DNA of 64,000 bases from NCBI GenBank assembly GCA_028283725.1, contig JAPWKC010000002.1, forward strand, positions 529,025-593,024, written 5' to 3'. The position numbers and the translations under genes were made by a program. Shown here piece after piece: positions 55,250 through 64,000 of the stretch (position 1 is its first letter; every line of letters starts with the position of its first letter). The stretch is from Neorhizobium sp. (GTDB lineage Bacteria; Pseudomonadota; Alphaproteobacteria; Rhizobiales; Rhizobiaceae). Under the pieces are notes generated by a model. The model was not told the origin of the DNA. It ran no database searches and worked only from the letters and a program-made list of their open reading frames with translations.

Positions 55250-56776
55250 TCAACCGGCGCGGCGATATTCCATCATCCGGGCGCGGGAGAGAACCAGTTC
55301 GACCCGGTGTTCGTCGAGCACGTTGAGGCAGACGCGCTTTGTCCACGGGCCATCGATCAGCGTGAACAGGTAGCGGTCATTGCCGAGTGTCGTGAGCGTC
55401 ATACGGTGGCGAACCGGGCCGACGCCCATGACCAGCGTATCGCCGTCGATCTCGAAGCGTGCGCCCTCCGGCGAAACCCATGCGCCTGACAGGGCAGGAT
55501 CGACCGGGCCGTCGGTGGCGGGCAGAAGCCGGCGTGGCGCATGGCCGATTTCGCCGGCAATGGCGTTGCCGTCCATTTTCAGAAGCATCGGCGATGACGC
55601 CGAGCGCGAAGAGACCCATTCGCCATCGTGTTCGTAGACAGTATCGTCAGCATCCAGATAGGTGACCGTCGAGCCCTTGACGTCGATCCACCACGGGCCG
55701 GTTTCGGTGACGTAGAGACCATCGGCAAGAGCATGGGAAGCGACGGGCAGGTCGAGACCAAGCAGAGCCGCCATGCATTCGGTGGCGATCTTGTTGCCGT
55801 TGGTGTCTTCGCGGTTGGAGACGACGACGAAACCGGTGTTTTCCTCCTGATCGAGCAGGAAATAGGTCTTGTAGCCCGGATGCGAGCCGCCATGGCCAGT
55901 GAAAACCCTGTCGCCGATCACGCTCTGGCGAAGGCCGAGCCCATAGCCGCTGTCGCGGTCATCGGCCAGCGCACGCGGTGCCGCAAGCTGCGTCAGAAGC
56001 CCGGCGCGATCGAACACGTCCGAATGGCGCGGTTCTTCGATGACCAGCGATTGCAGCCAGCGCGCAAGGCTCTCGGCGCTGCCGGTCATGCTGCCGGACG
56101 CTGAGATATGAAGGCCAGCGGCCGAAAGCTGCCAGCTATCCTTGTCCTTCCAGTAGCCCGGCACGAGACCGATGACGGCATCATTCCAGACATCAGGGGC
56201 ATCGAAAACGGAGTTGGAGGTCGCACCGGCCCGGCGGATGAAGTCGCGGAAGAAAGCACCCTTGCGCTCCAGCGCGGCTTCCACCAGCCGGTAGCCGGTG
56301 TTGGAATAGGAGACTTCCATGCCGGCGTCATAGTTCAGGCGCGTCTGGCGGGCGAGGAAGTCGAGAAGCGGGCCGGACTTGGTGTCGGTATAGACCGAGA
56401 GGCCAAGAAGCGACAGGCATTCGCGGGTATCGGGCAGGCCGCCGCTCATATCGAGCGCCCGGCCGACAGTAACGCTTGCCATCGGCTCCTGCAGTTCGGG
56501 CAGGTGGTCGCCGAGCCGGTCGTCGAGCGAGATCAGATGCGGATGGGCGAGAACCATGGCGCAAAACGCGTGTTTCGTCACCGAGGCGTAACGCACGACG
56601 CTCTTCGGCGTGAATGGCGCAAGCGTTGCGAGGCTTTCGACGCCGCCGGCGATCGCAAACCGGATGGAGTTGCCGTCGAAGCCGATCACCGCGCCGCCCG
56701 GCTCATCGGCGGCCCAGGCCTCGATGAATTTGCGGGCAGTGGCGGCAGCGCCGCTCCAGTTCAATGCGTCCGACAT
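55250..56776 (-). CDS. D-aminopeptidase, penicillin-recognising serine hydrolase
   Basis: A 508-residue protein close in size to the D-aminopeptidase DAP of Ochrobactrum anthropi (about 520). The class-C-type motifs are present with matching spacing: SVTK (Ser about 65, Lys 68), YSN (Tyr about 157) and HGG (His about 295). Beyond residue 335 come two beta-rich domains such as GPWWIDVKGSTVTYLDADD and GRFEIDG-like strands, as in DAP. DAP removes N-terminal D-residues. No signal peptide is visible, so it is cytoplasmic. The start at 56776 (MSDALNWSG) has AAGGAA upstream. An esterase or beta-lactamase-like role cannot be excluded. Confidence 0.82.
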   Translation of the reverse strand: MSDALNWSGAAATARKFIEAWAADEPGGAVIGFDGNSIRFAIAGGVESLATLAPFTPKSVVRYASVTKHAFCAMVLAHPHLISLDDRLGDHLPELQEPMASVTVGRALDMSGGLPDTRECLSLLGLSVYTDTKSGPLLDFLARQTRLNYDAGMEVSYSNTGYRLVEAALERKGAFFRDFIRRAGATSNSVFDAPDVWNDAVIGLVPGYWKDKDSWQLSAAGLHISASGSMTGSAESLARWLQSLVIEEPRHSDVFDRAGLLTQLAAPRALADDRDSGYGLGLRQSVIGDRVFTGHGGSHPGYKTYFLLDQEENTGFVVVSNREDTNGNKIATECMAALLGLDLPVASHALADGLYVTETGPWWIDVKGSTVTYLDADDTVYEHDGEWVSSRSASSPMLLKMDGNAIAGEIGHAPRRLLPATDGPVDPALSGAWVSPEGARFEIDGDTLVMGVGPVRHRMTLTTLGNDRYLFTLIDGPWTKRVCLNVLDEHRVELVLSRARMMEYRRAG

Positions 56777-56953
56777 GGCACTTCCTTCAAACGATACGGA
56801 CGGGCGGAATCCGCCGGTCCGGCTAGAATTTGCCGACAAGAGCCCCAAAGCACGGCCCTGTCACCCTCGGAAATGTCCTTAGGATCAGCAAAGATCTTAT
56901 TCTGTTCATGTAGTTGGATCCCCGCCACGAGGGCGAGGATGCGCCTGCTGGCC

Positions 56954-57697
56954 TCAGACCGGCTCTTCCAGTTCGACGGAGAGGCGGCGCAGCTCCTGTG
57001 TATGCGGGTGGACGGCCTTGCCGAGGCGAAGGTCTTCCGCCGTCAGCTGTTCGACCATCTGTCCATCGACCATGACGCCGACTTGGCTGCAGAGATGCGC
57101 GATGACGCTGAGGTTATGGCTCACCATCACATAGGTCAGCTTGCGCTCGACCCTGAGGTCGGCCAGCAGATTGAGGATTTCCGCCTGTACCGAAACGTCG
57201 AGCGCACTTGTCGGTTCGTCGAGCAACAGAACCTCCGGCTCGGCAATCAGCGCGCGGGCGATTGCCACACGCTGGCGCTGGCCGCCCGAAAGCTGGTGCG
57301 GGTAGCGGAAACGGGCATTCTGCGGCAGCGCTACGTCGGACAGGACCTTGGCAATCCGGTCGTCGATGCGGTCCATCTTATGGACGAGCGGCAGTTCGGA
57401 GAGGATCCGGTCGATCGTCTGGCGCGGATGCAGCGAACCATAGGGGTCCTGAAACACCATCTGCACCTTGCGGAAGAAGGAGGGCGGACGCTTCTGCGGC
57501 GCGTCCTCGCCGGAAAAGCTGATGCGCCCCTGCCAATCCTCGTTGAGGCCTGCCATGGCGCGCAGAACGGTGGACTTGCCAGAGCCGCTTTCGCCGACGA
57601 TGCCGAAGCTGTCGCCGCCTTCGATGTCGAAGGAGACGCCCTTCACCACTTCGCGCTCGCCGAAGCGGATGCGCAGGTTGTCGATTTCGATCGTCAT
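56954..57697 (-). CDS. dppF: Peptide ABC importer ATPase, DppF-like
   Basis: A 247-residue ATPase. Walker A is GESGSGKST near residue 38, the signature is [15 protein letters not shown] and Walker B is [12 protein letters not shown]. The typical [19 protein letters not shown] is present. The start at 57697 overlaps the upstream ATPase stop (ATGA); a GTG at 57706 is less likely. It is the last gene of the importer operon. A 177-base gap separates it from the D-aminopeptidase gene. Confidence 0.88.
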   Translation of the reverse strand: MTIEIDNLRIRFGEREVVKGVSFDIEGGDSFGIVGESGSGKSTVLRAMAGLNEDWQGRISFSGEDAPQKRPPSFFRKVQMVFQDPYGSLHPRQTIDRILSELPLVHKMDRIDDRIAKVLSDVALPQNARFRYPHQLSGGQRQRVAIARALIAEPEVLLLDEPTSALDVSVQAEILNLLADLRVERKLTYVMVSHNLSVIAHLCSQVGVMVDGQMVEQLTAEDLRLGKAVHPHTQELRRLSVELEEPV

Positions 57698-58521
57698 TTC
57701 AGCCACTCCGGATCACGGGCAAGAACCGGCAGCCGGTCCTTGGGATGAATGAGCGAAGGCATGCAGTTCAGAAGCCCACGGGTATAGGGATGCTTGGCCG
57801 ACAGAAGTTCCGAGGCCTTCAGTTCTTCCATAACCCGGCCCGAATACATGACCATCACCCGGTCGCAGAAATGCGAGACGAGCGGCAGGTCGTGACTGAT
57901 CAGCAAAAGACCCATGCCGCGCTCGGCGACGAGCTCTTCGATCAGCCGCAGGATTTCCGCCTGTACCGTGGCGTCGAGCGCCGAGGTGGGTTCGTCCGCG
58001 ATCAGCAGTTCCGGATCGGGCGCCAGCATCATGGCAATCATCACGCGCTGGCCCATGCCGCCCGAGACTTCGTGCGGATAAGACTTGGCGACCACCTGCG
58101 GGTTGCGGATCTGAACCTGTTCGAGCAGGTTGACCGCTGCCTCCAGCGCCTCGCGCCTGGAGCCGCCCTTGTGGGTGCGCCAGCTTTCGGCCACCTGGGC
58201 GCCGATGGTCTTGACCGGGTTCAGCGAATATTTCGGGTCCTGCAGGATGAAGCCGGCCCGCTTGCCGCGGATCTGGCGCATCTGCCTTTCGGAGGCCGAC
58301 AGCACGTCTATGCCGTCGAAGGCGAGCGTGTCTGCCTCGATCACGGTGGATTTCGGCAGGAGCTTCATCAGCGCGCGCGCCGTCAGGCTCTTGCCCGAGC
58401 CGCTTTCGCCGACGATGCCGAGCTTTTCGGTGCCGAGCTTCAGCGATACGCCCTTGACCGCCTGGTGGAAGCCGGTGCGCGACTTGAAGCCGATCTTGAG
58501 GTTCTGGATATCAACCAGCAT
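57694..58521 (-). CDS. dppD: Peptide ABC importer ATPase, DppD-like
   Basis: A 275-residue ATPase. Walker A is GESGSGKSL, the signature is VSGGMGQRVMIAMML and Walker B is [12 protein letters not shown]. The C-terminal peptide-transporter extension HPYTRGLLNCMPSLIHPKDRL, in two parts, is the DppD/OppD hallmark, though the [4Fe-4S]-type cysteines found in some members reduce to a single Cys. The start at 58521 (MLVDIQNLKIG) is four bases from the permease stop. Confidence 0.88.
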   Translation of the reverse strand: MLVDIQNLKIGFKSRTGFHQAVKGVSLKLGTEKLGIVGESGSGKSLTARALMKLLPKSTVIEADTLAFDGIDVLSASERQMRQIRGKRAGFILQDPKYSLNPVKTIGAQVAESWRTHKGGSRREALEAAVNLLEQVQIRNPQVVAKSYPHEVSGGMGQRVMIAMMLAPDPELLIADEPTSALDATVQAEILRLIEELVAERGMGLLLISHDLPLVSHFCDRVMVMYSGRVMEELKASELLSAKHPYTRGLLNCMPSLIHPKDRLPVLARDPEWLK

Positions 58522-58525
58522 CGGC

Positions 58526-59425
58526 TCAGTTCCCCTTCGGATCGAGGACGTCGCGCAGGGCGTCGCCGAGGAAGTTGAAAGCAAGCGAGACGAGCAGGAT
58601 GGCGATTGCCGGGATCATCGGCACCCACCACTGTTCGAAGATGAAACGCTTGGCGGTGGCGATCATCGCGCCCCATTCCGGTGACGGCGGCTGGGCGCCC
58701 ATGCCCAAAAAGCCGAGCGAGGCAGCGGTGATGATGATCGAGCTCATGTCGAGCGTGACGCGCACGATCAGGCTCGGTGTGCAGAGCGGTGCGATATGGC
58801 GGAAGATGATCCGCCAAGAGGAGGCGCCGGTCAGGCGGTAGGCGGCGATGAAGTCGCTGTTGCGTACCGTCAGCGTCTCGGCGCGGGCAAGACGCGCATA
58901 GGGCGGCCATGCGGTGAGCGCAATTGCCAGAACCGCGCTTTCGATGCCCGGCTTCAGCGCTGCCACGAAGGCGAGCGCCAGAACGAGACGCGGGAAGGCG
59001 AGGAAGATGTCGGTAATGCGCATCAGGGCGGTATCGACGATCCCGCCGAAATAACCGGCGATACAGCCGACGGCGAGCCCGATCGGTGCAACCAGCACGA
59101 CGACCGCAATGACCATGCCGAGCGTGACGCGCGCGCCGTAGAGAATGCGCGAGAACACGTCGCGGCCGAGCTCGTCGGTGCCGAACCAGTGGGCTGCGTT
59201 CGGAGCGGCCAGACGGTTCGCCAGCTCCTGGGTTGCCGGATCATGCGTCGCCAGAAGCGGCGCGAAGATCGCCATCAGGATGAAGATCGAGATGATCGTC
59301 AGTCCGATCATGCCGAGCGGATTGCCCTTGAGATTGAGCCAGGCGCGGTAGCGGTTGCCCCAGGCGGCCTGACGGCGCGACGAGGGGGCCTCGCTGAGCG
59401 CCCATGTGCGGAAAGCGGCGTTCAT
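58526..59425 (-). CDS. dppC: Peptide ABC importer permease, DppC-like
   Basis: A 299-residue permease with six helices. The N-terminal NPLGMIGLTIISIFILMAIFA, then HWFGTDELGRDVFSRILYGAR, is the DppC hallmark. LTAWPPYARLARAETLTVRN is the EAA-like loop region. The start at 59425 (MNAAFRTWALSE) overlaps the dppB stop by one base. Confidence 0.9.
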   Translation of the reverse strand: MNAAFRTWALSEAPSSRRQAAWGNRYRAWLNLKGNPLGMIGLTIISIFILMAIFAPLLATHDPATQELANRLAAPNAAHWFGTDELGRDVFSRILYGARVTLGMVIAVVVLVAPIGLAVGCIAGYFGGIVDTALMRITDIFLAFPRLVLALAFVAALKPGIESAVLAIALTAWPPYARLARAETLTVRNSDFIAAYRLTGASSWRIIFRHIAPLCTPSLIVRVTLDMSSIIITAASLGFLGMGAQPPSPEWGAMIATAKRFIFEQWWVPMIPAIAILLVSLAFNFLGDALRDVLDPKGN

Positions 59426-60438
59426 TATTGTACCCTCGGATCGAGCAGACGGTAGAGAATGTCTGCGAGAAGGTTGAGGCCGACATAGATGAAGCCGATC
59501 AGAAGCGTCGAGCCGACGACCGGGTTCATGTCGGCATTCATCAGCGACGTGGTGAGATACTGGCCGATGCCCGGCCATGCGAAGACGGTCTCGGTCACCA
59601 CGGCACCTTCGAGAAGACCGGCATAGGTGAGTGCGATGACAGTGATCAGCTGCACGGCAACCGTCGGGAATGCATGGCTCCAGACGACTTTAAGGCCGGT
59701 CAGGCCCTTTGCGCGAGCGGTGATCACATACTCGCCCTTCAGAGCGTCGATCATGAACGCCCGCGTCATACGTGCGATATAGGCCATCGAGAAATAGGCA
59801 AGGATGATGACCGGCTGGGCCATATGCGTCAGCGCATCCCAGAAGGCATCAAGATCGCCCGCAATCAGCGTATCGATGGACAGAAGCCCGGTCACCGGCT
59901 CGATCATGCCGTCATAGATGATGTCCTGACGGCCGGGGCCCGGGGCGATGCCGAGCGCCGAATAGAAGATCAGAAGCGAGATCATCGACAGCATGAAGAC
60001 CGGCACGGAATGGCCGGCAAGGCACAGGACGCGGATTGCCTGATCGGTGATCGAGCCCTGGCGCACCGCCGCCCAGACGCCGAGCGGAATACCGATGACG
60101 ATGGACAGGAGAAGCGCTGCCGTAGCAAGTTCGAACGTCGCCGGGAAGAACCGCGCGATATCGGTCGCGACCGGGTTCTTGGTCAGGACCGACATGCCGA
60201 AATCGCCGTGGGCGAGCTGGTTCAGATAGTGGAGGAACTGGATCGGCAAAGGCTGATCCAGTCCCATTTCTGCCCGCGCGCGGATGATGACATCCTCAGG
60301 CGCATTGTCGCCGACGGCCGCAATGACCGGATCGACCGGCATGACGCGCCCGATGAGGAAGGTAAGGACCGTGAGGCCGAACAGCGTCAGGATGACGCTG
60401 CTCAGCATTGCGGACAGGGTTTTGATACGACGGTTCAA
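59425..60438 (-). CDS. dppB: Peptide ABC importer permease, DppB-like
   Basis: A 337-residue permease with six helices: SSVILTLFGLTVLTFLIGRV at the start, MTRAFMIDALKGEYVITARAKG at the EAA loop (read in two parts) and ETVFAWPGIGQYLTTSLMN near the C-terminus. The best-supported start is a TTG at 60438 (LNRRIKTLSAML), which overlaps the binding-protein stop; an ATG at 60408 would remove part of the N-terminal helix approach. The upstream frame to 60513 lies inside the previous gene. Confidence 0.87.
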   Translation of the reverse strand: MNRRIKTLSAMLSSVILTLFGLTVLTFLIGRVMPVDPVIAAVGDNAPEDVIIRARAEMGLDQPLPIQFLHYLNQLAHGDFGMSVLTKNPVATDIARFFPATFELATAALLLSIVIGIPLGVWAAVRQGSITDQAIRVLCLAGHSVPVFMLSMISLLIFYSALGIAPGPGRQDIIYDGMIEPVTGLLSIDTLIAGDLDAFWDALTHMAQPVIILAYFSMAYIARMTRAFMIDALKGEYVITARAKGLTGLKVVWSHAFPTVAVQLITVIALTYAGLLEGAVVTETVFAWPGIGQYLTTSLMNADMNPVVGSTLLIGFIYVGLNLLADILYRLLDPRVQ

Positions 60439-62033
60439 GCCTTTTTGGTCTCCAGGTAGGAATTGCCTTCCGACAGGGCGCCGAGCTTGAAGCCCTCGAC
60501 AGTCGTGCGGCACGCAGCGGTGGCGGTGGTCTGGAACATGACAGCGAACGGGCTGTTTTCCATGAAGTCGCGCTGCAGCTGTTCGTAAAGGGCCAGACGC
60601 TTTGCCGGATCCTTCTCGTCACGCGCGGCTTCCGCCTTGGCGGACATCGCGTCGTCCTTGTAGCTCGAGCGCCATGCGAAAGGCTTTGCCTTGGCGTCGG
60701 CGGAATTGTCCTTGTTGATGCAGAACACTTCGGCGTTCGAGTTCGGGTCGAAATAGTCGGTACCCCAGGCAGAAAGCGCCATTTCGTGGCCGCGCGCGCG
60801 CATCTTGGTGAGAACCTGACGGTTTTCAGCCGACTGCAGCTTCACCTTGATGCCGATGTCGGCAAGATTGGCCTGGATCGCCTGAGCGAGGTCGGGGTAA
60901 GGCTGGGCCGAATAGTGGTCCATGGTGATCTCGAAACCGTCCTTCAGGCCGGCTTCTTCCATCAGCGCCTTGGCCTTTGCGACGTCGCGCTTGTAGGGCA
61001 GGTCGTTCACGGTGCCCGGGAAGCCCGCCGGCTCCATGCTCTGGTGGATGGTGTGGCTGAGCGGCAGGATGTTCTTCTGCATGCCTTCGTAGTCGAGCGC
61101 CCACTTGACGGCCTTCCAGACCTGCGGCTTGGCAAGGTTGGCATTCGACTGGTTGAGCGAGATCAGAACCAGCGACGCGATCTGCTTGCGCACCAGCGTG
61201 ATGTCCTTGTCGCCCTGGGCGACCTTCAGCTGCTCGGTCGTCAGGTTGCGCGCGATATCTGCGTCGCCCTTCTGGAGCATGAGAAGCTGGGAAGCCGGAT
61301 CGACGACGTGGCGCAGGATGACGCGCTTCAGGTTGCCCTTATAGGGGCCGTTCGGGTTGAGCGTCAGCGAAATGCTTTCCGACGCCTTCCAGGCCTGCAG
61401 CATGAACGGGCCGGAACCGGCGCTGTTCTTCTGCAGCCAGGCATTGCCGAGGTCGCCGTTGACTTCGTTGGCCATGACCACCTTCTTCTCGACGATCGCG
61501 CCGATGTTCGCCGAAAGGCAGAACAGCAGGAAGGAGATGGAGGTCGGCTGTTCCGTCGTGATCGTGACGGTCTTTTCGTCCTTGGCGACGATGCGGGCTT
61601 CAACGTTGTCGGCCTTGAAGCCGAACTGGGTGATGATGAAGGCCGGGCTCTTGTTCATCTTGATGGCGCGCTGCAGCGAGAACGCGACGTCGTCAGCCGT
61701 GACCTTGGCGCCGGAGGAGAAGGTCTGGTCGGCCAGCTTGAAGGTAAAGACCTTGCTGTCCGCATCGGCTTCCCACGAAGCTGCGACGACCGGCAGGACC
61801 TGGTCCGGGTTGTCGCTGTTGGCCTTAACGAGCTTCTGGTACATGTTGCTCATCACCTCGCCGCCGACGGCTTCGAAGCCTTCATGCGGGTCGAGGCTGG
61901 TCATGTTGTCGATCTGCTGGGCAACGACGAGGATATCCTTCGGCGTTGCAGCAAAGGCGGTCGTCGCGAGGTCGAGATAGGACAGGAAGGGCAGCGTTGC
62001 GCCGCCGAGCAGAAAATTACGTCTGGATACCAT
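60435..62033 (-). CDS. dppA: Peptide ABC importer, periplasmic binding protein with Tat-like signal
   Basis: A 532-residue family-5 solute-binding protein. MVSRRNFLLGGATLPFLSYL is a Tat-type signal with the SRRNFL motif and a moderately hydrophobic core, ending near TAFAA. The mature protein has LDPHEGFEAVGGEVMSNMYQ and NLPYKRDVAKAKALMEEAG-like segments typical of DppA/OppA. The ATG at 62033 lies seven bases after AAGGGG, while a nearer ATG (62039) is too close. It is the first gene of dppABCDF, divergent from the M19 dipeptidase gene. The ligand is inferred to be a D-residue peptide. Confidence 0.85.
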   Translation of the reverse strand: MVSRRNFLLGGATLPFLSYLDLATTAFAATPKDILVVAQQIDNMTSLDPHEGFEAVGGEVMSNMYQKLVKANSDNPDQVLPVVAASWEADADSKVFTFKLADQTFSSGAKVTADDVAFSLQRAIKMNKSPAFIITQFGFKADNVEARIVAKDEKTVTITTEQPTSISFLLFCLSANIGAIVEKKVVMANEVNGDLGNAWLQKNSAGSGPFMLQAWKASESISLTLNPNGPYKGNLKRVILRHVVDPASQLLMLQKGDADIARNLTTEQLKVAQGDKDITLVRKQIASLVLISLNQSNANLAKPQVWKAVKWALDYEGMQKNILPLSHTIHQSMEPAGFPGTVNDLPYKRDVAKAKALMEEAGLKDGFEITMDHYSAQPYPDLAQAIQANLADIGIKVKLQSAENRQVLTKMRARGHEMALSAWGTDYFDPNSNAEVFCINKDNSADAKAKPFAWRSSYKDDAMSAKAEAARDEKDPAKRLALYEQLQRDFMENSPFAVMFQTTATAACRTTVEGFKLGALSEGNSYLETKKA

Positions 62034-62264
62034 GTGCATTCCCCTTTTCGATTGACCGCGATGTCCCCACATGAGCCGTCGGGCATCGGTATTCTCCACG
62101 GCACGGTTTTGCCGCAATAAGATGCAGGCGTCTTATCAGTCGCCTTTTCGGGCGACCAATTCCGTTTTTCGCAAAGGTTATGCGCGGATTGCATTTGTGG
62201 CCCGCAATCTCCTTACCTTAAAAAATCATCAGCTTTCAGGCATCTTTTCAGGACTTTCATCGAC

Positions 62265-63302
62265 ATGCTGAACTCTTCCTTTCCTGTTTTCGACGGTCAT
62301 AACGACGTGCTGCTGCGGCTGCGCCGTGGCGGCCAGAAGGATCCGGTCGCCGCGTTCCTGAATGGTGAAGACGCGGGGCATATCGATCTGCCGCGTGCGC
62401 GCAAGGGCGGTCTCGCGGGCGGTCTCTGCGCCATCTATGTGCCGTCGCCAAGCATGACGAAGGACGCCAACGGCGATTTCCCGACCCCCGCCCAGCCGGA
62501 TGCGCTGAACGAGACGCTTGCCATGGCGCGGCTTCTCTTCGATATCGAAAAGCGCTCCGAGGGCGGCGTCACCGTGTGCCGCACGGCCGCCGATATCCGC
62601 CGCTCGATCGAGACCGGCAGCTTTGCCGCGGTCTTCCATATCGAGGGCGCCGAAGCCGTCGCCGGCGATCTCGACGCACTTTATATCCTGCATCAGGCCG
62701 GGCTGCGCACGCTCGGCCCCGTCTGGAGCCGGCCCAACGCGTTTGCTTATGGCGTGCCGTTCCGCTTTCCCTCGACGCCGGACATCGGTCCGGGCCTCAG
62801 CGAAGCTGGCAAGGATCTGATCCGTGCCTGCAACGACTTGAAGATCATGGTCGACCTTTCACACATGAACGAGAAGGGCTTCTGGGAGATCGCCGAACTG
62901 TCGAAGGCGCCGCTGGTCGCCTCGCATTCGAACGTTCACGCGCTTTGCCCGCACAGCCGTAACCTCACCGACCGGCAGCTCGACGCCATCCGCGACACGC
63001 AAGGCCTCGTCGGCATCAATTTCGGCGTGCTCTTCCTGCGCGATGACGGCGTCAAGGATCCGGCAACCGGTATCGACCAGCTGGTGCGCCACGTGGCCTA
63101 TATCGCCGAACGCATCGGTATCGATCGCGTCGCGCTCGGCTCAGATTTCGACGGCACGACCATCCCCGCCGAGATGAAGGACGCAGCCGGACTGCCGAAG
63201 CTCGTCGAGGCCCTGAAGGCGCATGGCTTCAACGATGAGGAACTGGCCAAGATCACCCACCTCAACTGGATCGACGTTCTCGATCGGACCTGGGCCGCGT
63301 GA
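62265..63302 (+). CDS. Membrane dipeptidase-type zinc peptidase (M19 family)
   Basis: A 345-residue metallopeptidase of the renal dipeptidase family. Metal-binding segments are VFDGHNDVLLRL (His and Asp), FHIEGAEAVAG (bridging Glu), VASHSNVHALCPHSRN (His residues) and RVALGSDFDGTTIP (Asp). Members cleave dipeptides and accept a D-residue at the C-terminal position, which most peptidases cannot. No signal peptide is visible, so it acts in the cytoplasm. It is divergent from the peptide importer operon with a 231-base shared promoter region. Confidence 0.9.
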   Translation: MLNSSFPVFDGHNDVLLRLRRGGQKDPVAAFLNGEDAGHIDLPRARKGGLAGGLCAIYVPSPSMTKDANGDFPTPAQPDALNETLAMARLLFDIEKRSEGGVTVCRTAADIRRSIETGSFAAVFHIEGAEAVAGDLDALYILHQAGLRTLGPVWSRPNAFAYGVPFRFPSTPDIGPGLSEAGKDLIRACNDLKIMVDLSHMNEKGFWEIAELSKAPLVASHSNVHALCPHSRNLTDRQLDAIRDTQGLVGINFGVLFLRDDGVKDPATGIDQLVRHVAYIAERIGIDRVALGSDFDGTTIPAEMKDAAGLPKLVEALKAHGFNDEELAKITHLNWIDVLDRTWAA

Positions 63303-63310
63303 GGCCTCGG

Positions 63311-63332
63311 ACGGGGCGCTTCGGCGCCCCGT
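63311..63332 (+). terminator. Hairpin with UUCG loop after the dipeptidase gene
   Basis: A perfect nine-base stem, ACGGGGCGC with GCGCCCCGT, around TTCG. No T-tract follows, so it is a stable 3' end rather than a classic terminator. Confidence 0.6.
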
Positions 63333-63619
63333 TGACAATGCGGGATTATGACGCGCCGGTGACATTCGATCTTGGGGCGGCATATGCGCGGTACAACCCT
63401 GTATTTGCTTTTTGATATTGCCGGTTTTTGGCCCAGATTCTGTCATTCCTGACTGTGTATTCAATTTTAACGATGAATATCAACGCCTAACGCGCCGGCC
63501 TCTTGCTGCGACATAGTGGCATTCCTGGCTTTTGTTAACCACATTTCAAACGCTGGTTGCTTTCATGCGCGCCATCGGAAGGGAGGCCGAATCAAAATTA
63601 CCTAACTGGATAGTTCAGA
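63333..63619. other. Upstream region of the chemotaxis receptor gene
   Basis: About 290 bases without a recognisable gene. It is AT-rich at 63400-63560 compared with its surroundings, as expected for a promoter. I see no full operator or promoter consensus with confidence. Confidence 0.4.
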
Positions 63620-64000
63620 ATGAAAAATCTCAAGATCAAGGTTCTCGTCCCGGCGCTCTTCGGCTGCGTCGTGGCACTTAGCATCATCCAGGGCGGTATG
63701 GCGCTGAAGTCGCTTTCCGACATGGAGCAGAAGACCACCGAGATGGGCCGCCACATTACCGGCAATGCCCAGATCGCAGCGATCGACAATAGTTTCGGCG
63801 ACCTGCGCCGCCACTATGTGACGGTAATGACAGCGACAGACAACGCGGAAATCGCCAATGTCCGGGAGCAGATCGCCGATGCGAAGAAGACGCGCGACGA
63901 GGCCATGCAGGGCTTTTCTGCACGCATTACCCTGCCGGCAAGCCGCGCCAAGTTTAGCACCATGCAGGACGACTTCCGTCGCTATGACACGTTCGGCGAT
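63620..64000 (+). CDS. Methyl-accepting chemotaxis protein, N-terminal part (3' end outside window)
   Basis: The frame opens at an ATG at 63620 and stays open to the window edge (127 codons). MKNLKIKVLVPALFGCVVAL is an N-terminal transmembrane anchor of the receptor type. The following region, with a regular helical pattern (SLSDMEQKTTEMGRHITG), looks like a four-helix-bundle (4HB) ligand-binding domain. The cytoplasmic signalling domain is beyond the window, so the assignment rests on the N-terminal architecture. Confidence 0.7.
   Translation, partial: MKNLKIKVLVPALFGCVVALSIIQGGMALKSLSDMEQKTTEMGRHITGNAQIAAIDNSFGDLRRHYVTVMTATDNAEIANVREQIADAKKTRDEAMQGFSARITLPASRAKFSTMQDDFRRYDTFGD

Noticed and set aside
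59404..62120. Long plus-strand open frames opposite dppC, dppB and the binding-protein gene
   Set aside because: They run opposite well-recognised importer genes and have the low-complexity composition of antisense shadows.

Overview
The window is high-GC and densely coded. Its gene content points to an alphaproteobacterium of the Rhizobiaceae (Rhizobium, Agrobacterium or a close relative). The evidence is a pcaQ/pcaDCHGB locus followed by a pcaMNVWX-type ABC importer, a minCDE operon with a CtrA-type box in front, a DUF1127 gene followed by CCUCCUCCC-loop small RNAs (the 'cuckoo'/CcsR class), and many ABC importers. minCDE, pca and ugp-like genes lie together on secondary replicons in known rhizobia, so this could be a chromid, but nothing here proves it. 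I see no phage, insertion sequence, rRNA, tRNA or CRISPR array.

Layout. 1-6.7 kb: the 3' part of psuG, an FAD-linked 2-hydroxyacid dehydrogenase, a small acidic orphan, htpG and minCDE. 6.9-10.1 kb: a soluble FtsK-type translocase with a very long Pro/Ala-rich linker. 10.2-17 kb: an MHS-family transporter, then cyoABCD and a SURF1 gene. 17-20.5 kb: fructose-1,6-bisphosphatase, glycerate 2-kinase and a Cys-cluster protein. 20.6-30.3 kb: a protocatechuate module, with regulator pcaQ, enzymes pcaDCHGB and an importer of five genes. 30.4-31.1 kb: a Phd-type antitoxin running in frame into a decayed VapC/FitB toxin. 31.2-33.9 kb: modABC behind ModE-like inverted repeats. 34-42.5 kb: a D-2-hydroxyacid dehydrogenase, a LysR regulator divergent from a split chromate transporter, a secreted GH5 hydrolase, an ArsB/NhaD-type transporter, a fluoride riboswitch with crcB, a DUF1127 gene, the tandem small RNAs and an acyltransferase. 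42.7-45 kb: a LacI-type regulator and an aldo/keto reductase. 45-50.3 kb: a ugp-like ABC operon led by a metallophosphoesterase and preceded by PhoB-type boxes.

50.5-63.3 kb appears to be a D-amino-acid/D-peptide scavenging island. It contains a DmpA-like P1 aminopeptidase, a D-amino-acid transaminase, an uncharacterised fold-type-I PLP protein, a LysR regulator, a class-C-type D-aminopeptidase, a five-gene oligopeptide ABC importer and a divergent M19 membrane-type dipeptidase. Together these could import peptides with D residues, cleave them and deaminate the products. The window ends inside a methyl-accepting chemotaxis protein gene.

The most interesting items are the DUF1127/small-RNA cluster, the D-peptide island, the phosphoesterase-led Pho operon, the fluoride riboswitch, the broken toxin fused to its antitoxin, and the Met/His-rich tails on two subunits of the cytochrome o oxidase. 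All functional calls come from reading translated sequence and motifs by eye; no database search was run.
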